Notes: a model not told the origin generated them from the letters alone. A DNA stretch of 64,000 bases from Nitrososphaerota archaeon (GCA_028867595.1 JAGWGB010000001.1:137630-201629), one strand, 5' to 3'. Numbered from the stretch's first letter, positions 1-9,249 are shown. Program-made: numbers and translations.

Positions 1-194
1 TTGATGTAAAAAAATTAGAAGAAAAAGAGACAATCCTTGAAAAGACCAGAGCAAATCTGAGAGACCTTGAAATAACATACGAGAAACTTGGAAAAGAGAT
101 CTCTAACAACCATTCTCAAAGCGATGCTGCAAAATCAGAGTTGGAAAAAAGCCTAACCTTCCTAAACAAAGGTAAAGTGATAGTCAAAATCTAA
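1..194 (+). CDS. C-terminal end of a coiled-coil protein (truncated by window edge)
   Basis: An open frame enters from the left edge (first whole codon at position 3) and stops with TAA at 192-194. The 63 visible residues are rich in Glu, Lys and Leu with heptad-like spacing (for example KLEEKETILEKTR), as in a long coiled coil, and end in a short hydrophobic tail (KVIVKI). The start and any N-terminal domain lie outside the window, so no function can be given. The coiled-coil protein at 39658-40473 has a similar composition, but relatedness cannot be judged from this fragment. Confidence 0.7.
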   Translation, partial: DVKKLEEKETILEKTRANLRDLEITYEKLGKEISNNHSQSDAAKSELEKSLTFLNKGKVIVKI

Positions 195-242
195 AGTAGA
201 CAATACCCAATTCTAAGGTTAATTAGTTTCCAAAGAAAGTAC

Positions 243-665
243 ATGTTGTTGATCTTCTTCAAAAAGGCTGAACGGCCACAGCGAACCGTCACCATGACAA
301 AACAGGCGCGTGATGGCATTCTCAGTTATTGTAAAATACACCATCCCAACGAAGGAATTCTCATATTGCGTGGCAAGTACAAGAAAGGGCTTATCCTCGT
401 AGATGGTCTCGTAATACCGCCGTTTTCCCACACAGGGCCTACATTTGCAGGTTTTCCGCATACATTTTTGCCCCTTGACCCAAGTTATGTAGGAACAGTT
501 CATTCTCATCCTACAGGCATTGCAAAACCATCTGTTACCGATTTGCATAACTTTTTTGGGTTTGTCTCAATAATTGTGCAATCTCCCTACGAAGACAATG
601 ACATGTTTGCATATGATCGTGATGGAAACCTACTTGATTTGACAGTGATTCTGGATGAAATCTAA
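243..665 (+). CDS. JAMM/MPN+ domain metalloprotease
   Basis: A 140-residue single-domain protein with the complete JAMM zinc signature: Glu37 (HHPNEG), His87 and His89 (HSHPTG), Ser97 and Asp100 (PSVTD). In archaea, stand-alone JAMM proteins remove ubiquitin-like SAMP modifiers from target proteins (HvJAMM1 type); a Rad25-like or other isopeptidase role is also possible. The ATG at 243 lies about 22-26 nt after a TATA-like ggttaatta (about 215-223), consistent with a leaderless transcript. The next gene begins 33 nt downstream with its own TATA-like box. The family is clear from the intact metal ligands; the substrate is inferred. Confidence 0.88.
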   Translation: MLLIFFKKAERPQRTVTMTKQARDGILSYCKIHHPNEGILILRGKYKKGLILVDGLVIPPFSHTGPTFAGFPHTFLPLDPSYVGTVHSHPTGIAKPSVTDLHNFFGFVSIIVQSPYEDNDMFAYDRDGNLLDLTVILDEI

Positions 666-698
666 CAAAAATTTATAAGCTTTTTGCTGTAACCTGTA

Positions 699-1013
699 TT
701 GTTGATAAATTATAAAACATATCTCATTTTCCTTTTTGGATCACTTGCGGTTAGTATTGGATTACAGATGCTCTTACCGTGGCCGTATGGACTTATAGCA
801 GCACTTGCTATTTTCATAGTATTCCCATTATTCATGAGAAATAGGGCTCTCAAAAGAATGGGAGGTTTTGGCACAGATACCGGTGCAGGAAGTGGAGGCG
901 GATTTTTTGGCCAAGGTCAGGGAGTCAGATACATCTGTCTTGCATGCAACAATAGATTCAAAGGCGGTATGTGTCCAAGATGCGGCTCTAAGATGAAAAG
1001 GGCAGACTTTTAG
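699..1013 (+). CDS. small membrane protein with C-terminal zinc ribbon
   Basis: A 104-residue protein. Two hydrophobic segments at about residues 8-25 and 27-45 form a membrane hairpin, followed by a Gly-rich linker (about 55-75) and a C-terminal zinc ribbon with two CxxC knuckles (CLAC and CPRC). The start is TTG at 699, about 24 nt after the TATA-like tttataag (671-678), supporting a leaderless start. The design resembles the 85-residue protein at 20520-20777 (membrane segments then a ribbon). Function unknown; the cytosolic ribbon may bind nucleic acid or protein. Confidence 0.75.
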   Translation: MLINYKTYLIFLFGSLAVSIGLQMLLPWPYGLIAALAIFIVFPLFMRNRALKRMGGFGTDTGAGSGGGFFGQGQGVRYICLACNNRFKGGMCPRCGSKMKRADF

Positions 1014-1022
1014 AAAAAAGAA

Positions 1023-1352
1023 ATGACTCTTGAGGAATTAAGAAGTAAAGCATTATTCCAAAATACGATAGATACTTGGATAATGCTTTGTGAAGAAAAT
1101 AGTGCAGATTGGTACTTGCCAGAAAATTATAAAAAATTCATAGCACATCTATTTCAAAAAGGACTCAAGCTTCAGAAATTTCCTTTATGCATAAAAGAAT
1201 CAGGCGGAATGTATCAAAGAGGAAAGGACAAGACACAGTTTGCAGAAACTCTTGCCCAGTCTACAGATCCTAACGCTGCAGCATATACAGTCAGGCTTAG
1301 TGACGAAACAATAAAGATAATTCGCCAGTTCAATCCTAGCGCCGTAGCTTAG
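1023..1352 (+). CDS. conserved hypothetical protein, 109 aa
   Basis: I do not recognise this protein. It starts with ATG 9 nt after the stop of the zinc-ribbon membrane protein, so the two are probably cotranscribed. It is soluble and mixed alpha/beta, with no signal peptide or membrane segment; aromatic residues cluster at 18-45 (TWIMLCEENSADWYLPENYKKF). Its 3' end overlaps the convergent ABC permease gene by 17 nt. The normal codon use and tight packing support a real gene. Confidence 0.65.
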   Translation: MTLEELRSKALFQNTIDTWIMLCEENSADWYLPENYKKFIAHLFQKGLKLQKFPLCIKESGGMYQRGKDKTQFAETLAQSTDPNAAAYTVRLSDETIKIIRQFNPSAVA

Positions 1353-2694
1353 GATTAACTATTGAATCCATTGCGTGTCCAATAAAAACAAAGGCAAGGC
1401 CTGTTAGTGCAATCATTATTCCCGGCGGCAGTATCCACCACCATAAACCCCTATCTGCAGCCCCATAAACACTAGCATCATGCAATATCTGACCCCATGT
1501 AGGAAACGTTGGATCTCCCAGTCCCAGAAAGCTTAGTCCTGCCTCAGTAGTTATTGCAGCTGGAACTGAGATGGCAATGCTTGCAAATGCGTACGGAAGA
1601 AGCTGCGGCAGTATATGTTTGAATATTATCTTGAAATCTTTTTGCCCCATTAGTTTTGAAGCTTCGATATATTGTAGCGTCTTTATTTGCATCGACATAC
1701 TTCGCGATACCTTAGCTATTCCCACCCATCCAAACACGACCAAGAATCCCACAATGAGAAAGATGCTGTTTCCTATCGTTACGGCTAGAATTATCAAAAG
1801 CGGTAGTGCAGGCATTGCATATATGATGTCATTGAAACGCATCATAACCTCATCAGTTGTTTTTCCTTTGAATCCTGCAAATACGCCATAGAGCAATCCC
1901 AACACAACAGATCCTATAGAGACAGTTATTCCAATAAAGAGCGCAAGTGGAGTCCCCCACAAGATCCCAACTGCCAAGTCTCTTCTCAGCTCGTCGGTAC
2001 CCATAAGCCCGTATACCTTACCACCTAGAACAAATTTTGATTGATCAAATGTCATGTTTCCATTTACATCATACGATGTTACTTTGAATACATAGAGTCC
2101 TTTTAGAACGGTATTTTGGTCAAGGTTTGAGAAGACAAGGTCTTGTGAGGGAATAGAATCTACAGGAAAGAAAAATTGGAGTTTATTTTGCACGTTCTTT
2201 TTCATCGAATTATCTGTAGAAAACATCATTCCCTGAAATGTTGTATCTCCTGTTGAATACGGCAATGATGATGACATTAGTACAGAGCTTGCACCATCAG
2301 GCCGTGTTACCGATAGTTGTATTAGTGGAGAGCCGCTATATTTTGCGCTGTACTGATAGATAAAATCACTAGGAAATGAATCATACTTGTAATCTGTTAC
2401 AAATACATCAGTTACAACAGAAATTCCTCCAGATTCTTGACGATATTCTTGAGGTTTCAAGATCAAGTGTTCTGGAATCTTGTGTGGAACAAAATAGTTT
2501 ACCCATGCAGGCAGTGCAGACTTGGGGTACACAAGCCAGCTTGCCGGATCATTCCATTCCTTAAAAGTTTCTGCAGGTATTGTCACAAAGGCAACAAACG
2601 ACATGCAAAGTAATACAATTATAATTCCAATTCCAACTAGTGCTATTTTGCTTCTTGCAAATTCCTTCCAAATTTCTTTTGCAGAATAACTCAT
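1336..2694 (-). CDS. peptide/nickel ABC transporter permease, DppC/OppC type
   Basis: A 452-residue inner-membrane permease. An N-terminal transmembrane helix (about 17-37) is followed by an unusually long extracytoplasmic region (about 40-230), then the BPD_transp_1 domain with five hydrophobic helices. The EAA loop that contacts the ATPase is visible as EASKLMGQKDFKIIFKHILP. Bacterial DppC is about 300 residues; the extra length is the external insert. The start overlaps the stop of the DppB-like gene as ATGA (2691-2694), typical of translational coupling. With the two upstream genes it forms a peptide uptake cassette, but no DppD/DppF ATPase gene is nearby. Confidence 0.88.
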   Translation of the reverse strand: MSYSAKEIWKEFARSKIALVGIGIIIVLLCMSFVAFVTIPAETFKEWNDPASWLVYPKSALPAWVNYFVPHKIPEHLILKPQEYRQESGGISVVTDVFVTDYKYDSFPSDFIYQYSAKYSGSPLIQLSVTRPDGASSVLMSSSLPYSTGDTTFQGMMFSTDNSMKKNVQNKLQFFFPVDSIPSQDLVFSNLDQNTVLKGLYVFKVTSYDVNGNMTFDQSKFVLGGKVYGLMGTDELRRDLAVGILWGTPLALFIGITVSIGSVVLGLLYGVFAGFKGKTTDEVMMRFNDIIYAMPALPLLIILAVTIGNSIFLIVGFLVVFGWVGIAKVSRSMSMQIKTLQYIEASKLMGQKDFKIIFKHILPQLLPYAFASIAISVPAAITTEAGLSFLGLGDPTFPTWGQILHDASVYGAADRGLWWWILPPGIMIALTGLAFVFIGHAMDSIVNPKLRR

Positions 2695-3743
2695 TGTCTT
2701 CTCACTCTGGGATCAAAGTAAGCGTACAAAACATCTGCAAGAAATATACTAACAAGAAAGAATGCAGTCAGCACATATGTTGCTCCAATTATTACTGGAA
2801 GATCAAGAACACTGATTGCCTCATAATACAATCGCCCCATTCCTGGCCAGTCAAACACAGCCTCTGTAATTATTGCACCCCCAAGAGATCCTGAGAGACT
2901 TAGGGCAAGGACGGTGACTATGGGAGGAGCCGCGTTTTTCAGGGCATGACCGTATAGTATTTTTTTCTTGTCAATCCCTATAGTTCGCTTTGCCATGATG
3001 AAATCCTCCTGCAGAACTCCAACCAGAAAATTTCTTACAAGATAAGCCCATGAGCCAAATCCGATTAGGACAAGTGTGATCAACGGTAGTGCCATGTGAT
3101 ACAAAAGAGACAACAAGTATCCCGGATCTGTCACGGAAACGTCTGGAGTTGCCCTTGCAGGAAATATAGGATAGACAAAAGCAAACAAAAATATCATTAT
3201 CAATCCTACCCACCAAACAGGAAAGCTGCTACTCACTATCGCAAAACTTGAGGTTATTTTGTCAATTTTTGAATTAACCTTGTTTGCTGCTATAGCGCCA
3301 AGCAATATACCAAATAATGAAACTATTGCAGTCGCAGTAGTGAAAAGCAAGATTGTTCTTGGAAGTTTTTCAAGTATGATATCTTTTACATCAGAAGAGC
3401 CAGTATCGCTTGTTAGAAACTTGGCATGGCCAAAATCAAGTGTCATGATTTTATACATTGCCAGCCCAAGCCTTTGAGGCGTATACCATGGCTGATCAAG
3501 TCCAAGTGCAAGCATTCTTTGGTTTATCTGGTCATGTACATACAAGTCAAGTTGTTCAGGAGTCTTGAAGCTTGAGATAAGAGATTTATTGTTTGTTATC
3601 TGCTGTCTGATCTCAAGTGACACGCTTTGTTTCAGTATAGCGTCCATGTTGGAGCCCACTAGAGCAATCGTTATCAAAAGTGTGGCCATCAAAACCCCAA
3701 ACATAGTAATTGCACGTTTTGCAAGATATTTTTTAAACCCCAT
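2691..3743 (-). CDS. peptide/nickel ABC transporter permease, DppB/OppB type
   Basis: A 350-residue permease with an N-terminal helix (about 12-30), an extracytoplasmic loop of about 90 residues and a BPD_transp_1 domain with five further helices. The EAA-like loop reads MAKRTIGIDKKKILYGHALK. It would pair with the DppC-like protein to form the translocation pore. It shares 1 nt with the stop of the substrate-binding protein gene (3743) and overlaps the next permease by ATGA, so the three genes form one operon. Specificity for peptides rather than nickel or sugars is inferred from family 5 transporters. Confidence 0.88.
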   Translation of the reverse strand: MGFKKYLAKRAITMFGVLMATLLITIALVGSNMDAILKQSVSLEIRQQITNNKSLISSFKTPEQLDLYVHDQINQRMLALGLDQPWYTPQRLGLAMYKIMTLDFGHAKFLTSDTGSSDVKDIILEKLPRTILLFTTATAIVSLFGILLGAIAANKVNSKIDKITSSFAIVSSSFPVWWVGLIMIFLFAFVYPIFPARATPDVSVTDPGYLLSLLYHMALPLITLVLIGFGSWAYLVRNFLVGVLQEDFIMAKRTIGIDKKKILYGHALKNAAPPIVTVLALSLSGSLGGAIITEAVFDWPGMGRLYYEAISVLDLPVIIGATYVLTAFFLVSIFLADVLYAYFDPRVRRQ

Positions 3744-6214
3744 TATCTTGAGGCCTCCATTGGTTTCTTTCTTCTCATACGTGTAAAGACAAGTGCGATT
3801 ATAACACCTATCACTACAGGTAGAATTATGGCATTATAGTTCTGGTTGTCACTCAAACTTTGTTCTATAACGTTGACATTTCCAGATGGAACGTCATATC
3901 CGTCCTTTATTGCAAGAAAACTTGTGCTAAACGTATCAGGCCTATACGCATCGCTTGATACAGTAAAGATCTTGACGTCATTTGCTCCAACTGTGAACTG
4001 TGTAGTTTTTTCGGCTGGAACAGTTATGTTAAAAGTTCCATTACCTGAATTTTGCATTCCGTTGTATACAACTTGACCCTGTGAGTTGATAAAGTAATAA
4101 TACACATCAGAATTTGGAGTTACAATGGATTTGATATCCAAATCTTGTCCTATTTTTACAATTGCTGGCATGTTGATTTTTTCTATTTTTGGGAGCTGTA
4201 CCTGTTCGAACTTCTTCCAATATCCTATTCCAAACGGATATGTTTTGTCGTTAAACGATTTTAGCGATATTTTGCTTGCCTCAGGCAGATAGCTGTCAAG
4301 ATAGAATGGGCCGTTGCTTATCATTGCATTTTCATGGTTGTCTATCCAAGACATACTAGAATTGTACCTTAGGTCACAGTAGCTAGAATTTGCAAGCCCT
4401 TCCAATGCAACAGGAACTTGGTTTTCTGCTTCAAATTCTTCAAGGTTTGACCTCATCATCTGTGCGTCCTTTGGAACCAGAAGCGAGAGCCAATCTACAT
4501 TTTTGCTTACTGCGTCAGATCTTGAGAATGCAAGTTTTCCATCAGTTACAGATTTTTCCATTGCATACATAATCTCCCATGGTGTACTAGGCCAAACTTG
4601 AGCCGAATCTGCAATCTCATTTTTATCAAAATGCCAATAATCTTGATAAACTTCAATGGTATCAGCATCAACTACTCGCACTCCAATCAGTGTTTTGGCA
4701 GCTTGGTTTGCCTTTGGAGAATATTCAGAATCAAATGTCTTGGCCTGGGATGCTTGATCAGAGCCCCACTGGTAAAGAAAATAAATTCCATATAGAACAT
4801 CATTCATATCCATAGGTCTTCCGTCATGCCAATTGCTGAATTTCATGTGGAATGTGACTTTGCTTGTTGATTTGGTTCCCGGTCCTACTTGAACCCATTT
4901 TTGTTGCTGTGGATCCCATTTTATCGCATCACTTGGAACGTCAAGTTTTCCAGAAGGCCCGGCAGTCTCAACCTGCCAATCAGTTCTCACTGGGATTGTA
5001 AGTCCTGTATACGGATTTTTAAAATCTCCAGGATCAGTGATAGAGGAAGATATCTCTTGACTATACGAATCAGTAAACCCAGCTATTGGGTTCCATGCAC
5101 CTTGATAGATCTTTGCCACTCCAATTTTCAAAGTGTCAGACCCGTCTCTAGAGTTAATTGGCGTAAATCTGCTTGTTATGCCTGCACCGAAATCGTTGAT
5201 TATTCCCTGAACTTTTTTGTTGGCAACATATTGGTCTACCTGAGCGGCAAGAAAAATTCGTACAGATTCCTGAATACCGTCTACAACTCCTTCATTTAGC
5301 AATGCAGCTCGTGTTTGAGATGAAGTAAAATTTCCTACAAAAATTGCCTGTGATATTGAATCAAGTGTGGCATTGTTGTAATTCCAGTATTCAGGGTTAT
5401 TGAAACCTGGCATGTTTGAAAACCACGGTGCATACATTTGGGCGACAATTACAGAGTCGTATCTTACAAAGCCTCCAATGGTATACCCTTCGGTGTAAAT
5501 ATTCCACTGTGCATCCGCCGGGTTTGAACCATACACTACAGAGAACGCCTTGGATAGATCTCCATAATCAGTTTTTACAGTAAACCCTATCTTTTGTAAT
5601 TGAGAGGCGAGAACTTCGCCAATGGATTTTCTTACCTGATCGTCGTTTCTGATGAATATTGTTATCTCAATTGGTTTTGATTTATAGTACCATTTGCCAT
5701 CGATTTTTTCTGCACCGACCTTAGTGAGTGCATTGGAAATCATTTGTTCTGCAAATACAGGATCGTATCGAAAGTTAAATGATTGAAGTTTTCCCAGAAT
5801 TAATAGATAGTCAGGATCATAGGGTTTGTAGGCAGATATCATTTGAGATCCATAGCCGTTTAATATTTCATCTACAATCATGTTTCGATCTACAAGATAA
5901 TTCAATGCATAACGAACCTCTCGTATTGAAAACGGATTAAACTTTTCAGACGGAGCTGGGTTCACAAGTAGACTGTATTCTGTTCCAGTAGACTGGAACA
6001 CATTAAGATCTTGACGCAATTGTGAATCTATTCTGCTCGATGGTACTGCAGAATAATAAATATCCAAGTTTCCATTTTTTACTTCTTCTATTGCAGTATT
6101 TGGATCAGAGTATTGTGTAAATTCTACTTTATCGACATAAGTTCCCTTATCCCCAAATGAAACCTTTGATCCTAAAATGACAAGTGCTAGTATGACAACT
6201 AGCAATATTTTCAT
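3743..6214 (-). CDS. ABC transporter substrate-binding protein, family 5, membrane-anchored
   Basis: An 823-residue extracytoplasmic protein. An N-terminal hydrophobic segment (residues 1-20) acts as a signal peptide, without a bacterial lipobox Cys. SBP_bac_5-like sequence follows (for example SPFSIREVRYALNYLVDRNMIV). A C-terminal helix (IILPVVIGVIIALVF) with a basic tail anchors it on the outer face, a usual archaeal arrangement. It would capture oligopeptides for the two permeases downstream. At more than 800 residues it is longer than bacterial DppA (about 535), with an extra beta-rich C-terminal part. First gene of the operon, with its own TATA box at 6235-6243. Confidence 0.88.
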   Translation of the reverse strand: MKILLVVILALVILGSKVSFGDKGTYVDKVEFTQYSDPNTAIEEVKNGNLDIYYSAVPSSRIDSQLRQDLNVFQSTGTEYSLLVNPAPSEKFNPFSIREVRYALNYLVDRNMIVDEILNGYGSQMISAYKPYDPDYLLILGKLQSFNFRYDPVFAEQMISNALTKVGAEKIDGKWYYKSKPIEITIFIRNDDQVRKSIGEVLASQLQKIGFTVKTDYGDLSKAFSVVYGSNPADAQWNIYTEGYTIGGFVRYDSVIVAQMYAPWFSNMPGFNNPEYWNYNNATLDSISQAIFVGNFTSSQTRAALLNEGVVDGIQESVRIFLAAQVDQYVANKKVQGIINDFGAGITSRFTPINSRDGSDTLKIGVAKIYQGAWNPIAGFTDSYSQEISSSITDPGDFKNPYTGLTIPVRTDWQVETAGPSGKLDVPSDAIKWDPQQQKWVQVGPGTKSTSKVTFHMKFSNWHDGRPMDMNDVLYGIYFLYQWGSDQASQAKTFDSEYSPKANQAAKTLIGVRVVDADTIEVYQDYWHFDKNEIADSAQVWPSTPWEIMYAMEKSVTDGKLAFSRSDAVSKNVDWLSLLVPKDAQMMRSNLEEFEAENQVPVALEGLANSSYCDLRYNSSMSWIDNHENAMISNGPFYLDSYLPEASKISLKSFNDKTYPFGIGYWKKFEQVQLPKIEKINMPAIVKIGQDLDIKSIVTPNSDVYYYFINSQGQVVYNGMQNSGNGTFNITVPAEKTTQFTVGANDVKIFTVSSDAYRPDTFSTSFLAIKDGYDVPSGNVNVIEQSLSDNQNYNAIILPVVIGVIIALVFTRMRRKKPMEASR

Positions 6215-6234
6215 AAATTGTTTTGATTCGAACT

Positions 6235-6243
6235 CTATATAAC
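6235..6243 (-). promoter_or_regulatory. TATA box for the peptide ABC operon
   Basis: On the minus strand the sequence reads ttatatag, centred about 25 nt upstream of the ATG at 6214. This spacing matches archaeal TATA/TBP promoters of leaderless transcripts. Confidence 0.6.
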
Positions 6244-6360
6244 CATGGCCTATTCAAATTGCAAAACAAGAAAACAAAAATAAAAAATCATCAGATGCCA
6301 TTATAACCTGACATTTATGTTCAGTGTACCATTTTATAAACGAGAGATGAATATATCGTA

Positions 6361-6987
6361 TTGAATCTACATGCATTAGTAAAAAGCATACCAGGAATAA
6401 TTCCCGGAGGAATGTCAATAAAGGATTTTGCTGTAGCGACACAGACAAGTGAAGAAGTATCAATCAAAGCTTTAGACAATTTAATGCAAAATGGAATAGG
6501 CATATACGAAAATAATCTCATTCAGTTTGATGAAAATGACAGGCTTAAAACATGCATACTTGCAATCACCATGGGTGCTCCCATCGACGAAGTTTCCAGA
6601 TTTCTTAGCTGGCAGGATTTTGAATCCCTTGCGGCAGAGATATTAGAGTCAAGAGATTTTGAGACCACTCGTAATGTCGTGCTTACAAAGCCCAGAATGC
6701 AGATCGATGTAGTGGGAATCAAATCAGACATAGCAATTTTGATAGATTGCAAGCACTGGACCAAAATGAACCAGTCTGCTCTTGCAAAAGCAGTAAAAAA
6801 ACAGGTTGAGCGAACAAGACAATTTGTATCAAAAGAGAAGATACGTGGCGCAATACCCGCTATTGTTACATTGTATCAGCATGAGACCCAGTTCATAGAC
6901 AAGGTACCCATAATTCCAATACATCAACTGGACTCTTTCTGTGATGAATTTTATGGCAATATGGAAGATATTAGGCCTGAAACATAG
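6361..6987 (+). CDS. winged-helix plus Mrr-like PD-(D/E)xK nuclease-fold protein
   Basis: A 208-residue protein. Residues 1-60 look like a winged helix (PGGMSIKDFAVATQTSEEV). Residues 83-170 match the Mrr/restriction-endonuclease-like fold: Glu88 in the first helix, Asp116 (MQIDVVG), and Asp129-Cys-Lys131 (ILIDCKHW), which are the PD-(D/E)xK catalytic positions. Such archaeal proteins are thought to cut modified or branched DNA; no methylase partner is nearby, so a housekeeping repair role fits better than restriction. The TTG start at 6361 lies about 26 nt after ttttataaa (6331-6339), supporting a leaderless start. The 3' end overlaps the convergent DUF2070 gene by 17 nt. Confidence 0.75.
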   Translation: MNLHALVKSIPGIIPGGMSIKDFAVATQTSEEVSIKALDNLMQNGIGIYENNLIQFDENDRLKTCILAITMGAPIDEVSRFLSWQDFESLAAEILESRDFETTRNVVLTKPRMQIDVVGIKSDIAILIDCKHWTKMNQSALAKAVKKQVERTRQFVSKEKIRGAIPAIVTLYQHETQFIDKVPIIPIHQLDSFCDEFYGNMEDIRPET

Positions 6988-8710
6988 TATAGAAGAAAAA
7001 GGCAGTGGTTAGAACCAAGAACCCCTGAGTCATGCGCATGGCCCTGTCAAGAGCTTTCGAATAATCTTCAAACTGTTTTGTTCCCATCACTTTCACGCTA
7101 GTTTCTTGTGCCAACAACTCAAATGATGCTGCTGAGAGGTTTTGTTCGGCTTTTCTGGCAAGCTGTAAAAACCAGGATTTGGCATCATCAGCCTTTGCGA
7201 GGCTCCCAAATTCAAAATATCCATGTTTGTTTCTGGCATTTCTTGATTTGTAGTGAGTGTCTGAAGTACAGATCTCAAGTAGGTTACATCCATTTTTAGA
7301 GAAATAATTTGCAATCTCTTCTCTTAATCCATTCTGCATGTTGTTAGCATCGGCCCATCCTAGAAAGAATACCTCTCCTCCTATCTTCATACACAGTATT
7401 GCTATTTTTCCAGGTCCAAGATCATCGGTTTCTATTTTCGAATCTTCAGAGTTTGCAAACCCAATCTCCATTGGCATCGCGTCTTTTGTTATCAGAGTAT
7501 CAAGGTTGGATTTGGCGGCCTTTAGAAGATCATCTGCATCAAGGCTAGAAATTTCTTCACCCATTGCATTATGACTGTCAACAATCAACACTCTTTCAAA
7601 TCCTCGATTTTTACCGTATTGTTCAAGTTCAGTTTTGACAGATGTCGGAACATCTTCCATGCCATGTGGTGAAAGAGACAGTATGAGAACAGCCGTCTTA
7701 CCAAACAGTAATCCTACAGTCCTAGCTTTATTGACTTGAACGGTTACAGGCTTTGTACAAGTCAGTCCTTGCTGCACAGTTGAGCTCTTCTGCAAGCTCG
7801 CAAGGTATTGTTCTACTTGAGATTTCGAAGGGAGATTAAGAGAATGATCAGATACACTGTGCATGACCATTGCAGATGATTTTAGATTTTTGTAAATTAG
7901 GTATGTGATGTTACTTCCCCCTATTGGATGAAATGGTCCTGGATGAACATCAGGCAAAACAAGTCTACAATCATTATTTTTTGTTTTAAATAAAATCTGG
8001 AATGTGGAAACCTTGGATGGTTGAGAACGTTCTTCCATCATCGTTTCCATCTCAACCGGATCATTACGAGTTAACGCTGCCACATATGCTTGTAGAAAAG
8101 TGTGAGTTCGAGTGAGTTTTCCAGTTGCCCTATCAGTAAGTATTGTCCATGCTGTTCCAAGAAAGATGAAAACAAGACCAAACGTTATGCTTCTAGGATC
8201 TGACAATATAGGAAACCATTGTTCCACTGGCACAAACGTCAGGAACATTGCAAGAGGTTGTACTAGACATGTAGCTAACGCCGTCTTTACTTTAGTTCCA
8301 ATTACTGATGTGTATATGCCTATTCGAAAGCTTGCAAAAAGCAGCATGCCTTCAGCAATGTAAACTTCAGACAAACTAGATTTTGAAAATACATGTACAG
8401 ATAGCAGACCGCCAATTATTGTAACCAGCCAGAGAAGGTTTCCAAATGCAGATATGTGTAATGCTTTAGAATAGTCAGTTTTAAGCAGTTTAAAATCAGT
8501 AAACTGAGCTGCTACAAGTACAGCTATGGTTATCGGTATGCTGATGAGCAGGTTGTCAGTTGACTTGAAGTAATAAATCGACGATAATGAAACTATGGCG
8601 CATGCAATAGAAATAGAAATTGCAAGTGATGCATATTTTGAAGATGGAGTAAATGTTGTCAGAGTATACCGCTTGTGTATACGGGATACACTATCAGAGC
8701 TATCGGTCAT
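6971..8710 (-). CDS. DUF2070 family membrane protein
   Basis: An integral membrane protein with about seven N-terminal hydrophobic segments (residues 25-210), a large soluble domain and a final C-terminal helix (FLVLTTAFFFYTMF). The soluble part carries DUF2070 motifs, including DVHPGPFHPIGGSN, SDHSLNLPSKSQVEQY and DSHNAMGEE. These are His/Asp-rich and suggest metal binding, but the function is unknown. I prefer the ATG at 8710, giving 579 residues, because it overlaps the Sec61-beta stop as ATGA. A GTG at 8737 would add nine residues but overlap Sec61-beta by 31 nt. The Sec61-beta link suggests a role at the translocon or in membrane protein handling, which is inference. Confidence 0.85.
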   Translation of the reverse strand: MTDSSDSVSRIHKRYTLTTFTPSSKYASLAISISIACAIVSLSSIYYFKSTDNLLISIPITIAVLVAAQFTDFKLLKTDYSKALHISAFGNLLWLVTIIGGLLSVHVFSKSSLSEVYIAEGMLLFASFRIGIYTSVIGTKVKTALATCLVQPLAMFLTFVPVEQWFPILSDPRSITFGLVFIFLGTAWTILTDRATGKLTRTHTFLQAYVAALTRNDPVEMETMMEERSQPSKVSTFQILFKTKNNDCRLVLPDVHPGPFHPIGGSNITYLIYKNLKSSAMVMHSVSDHSLNLPSKSQVEQYLASLQKSSTVQQGLTCTKPVTVQVNKARTVGLLFGKTAVLILSLSPHGMEDVPTSVKTELEQYGKNRGFERVLIVDSHNAMGEEISSLDADDLLKAAKSNLDTLITKDAMPMEIGFANSEDSKIETDDLGPGKIAILCMKIGGEVFFLGWADANNMQNGLREEIANYFSKNGCNLLEICTSDTHYKSRNARNKHGYFEFGSLAKADDAKSWFLQLARKAEQNLSAASFELLAQETSVKVMGTKQFEDYSKALDRAMRMTQGFLVLTTAFFFYTMFQA

Positions 8711-8871
8711 GGTGTGAAAAATATTTTCAAGATCCACGATATTGCAATTAGTGCACTTGGAATAGCTACTACTATTTCTGGTTTTAGTTTGTATCCCTTT
8801 GTCTCATCTTCGAAGAATCTCAGAAGACCTGCGCTTGATGCCGGCAGTGGTGCAGATTTCTTACTACTCAT
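8707..8871 (-). CDS. preprotein translocase subunit Sec61-beta (SecG)
   Basis: A 54-residue gene, easily missed because of its size. It begins MSSKKSAPLPASSAGLLRFF, followed by an acidic stretch and LKPEIVVAIPSALIAIS within a single C-terminal transmembrane helix. Archaeal Sec61-beta shows the same order: basic Ser-rich N-terminus, PLPA.SAGLLRFFE, K.KPE.VV, then one tail anchor. It is the small non-essential subunit of the SecYE-beta channel. Its TGA overlaps the ATG of the DUF2070 gene (8707-8710), so the two are translationally coupled. Confidence 0.9.
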   Translation of the reverse strand: MSSKKSAPLPASSAGLLRFFEDETKGYKLKPEIVVAIPSALIAISWILKIFFTP

Positions 8872-8913
8872 GATACTACTTTTTCCTGCCTGTTTAAATA
8901 AATACCTTTGTGC

Positions 8914-9249
8914 TCACAGATTCTTGAGTTTCTCCTTAACCGCAATTATATCGTTGATAGACTTTAAGATCTGCTGCTGTTTTATATGATCTTTCTCCTT
9001 CTGCAACTCATCTGCTAGATCTTTTAGTTTTTGATCGAGTTTTTCAATTGGTGATGATTCTTTTGTTTCGTCTTTTGATTTTTTTGCATCATGCAAGACT
9101 TCTTCTTTGGCCTCTCTACCGCAATTTACACAAAATGCATTGCCATCACGCATTATCCTCACACCTTTACAATATGGACAAGGATCGCTTACTAGTGTGG
9201 CTCCCTTTAGAAGCATTTCTACAGCTTTTTTTGTAAGCTCTTTTGACAT
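8914..9249 (-). CDS. SSSCA1/UPF0148-like zinc-ribbon protein
   Basis: A 111-residue protein. The N-terminal half has the Sjogren/scleroderma autoantigen 1 (ZNRD2) arrangement: an amphipathic helix (KKAVEMLLKGATLVSDPCPYC) leading into a zinc ribbon with CPYC and CVNC knuckles. The C-terminal half (about 60-111) is a charged coiled coil. Archaeal members are common and of unknown function. It is divergent from the aIF1 gene, 78 nt away, so both promoters lie in that gap. Confidence 0.8.
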   Translation of the reverse strand: MSKELTKKAVEMLLKGATLVSDPCPYCKGVRIMRDGNAFCVNCGREAKEEVLHDAKKSKDETKESSPIEKLDQKLKDLADELQKEKDHIKQQQILKSINDIIAVKEKLKNL

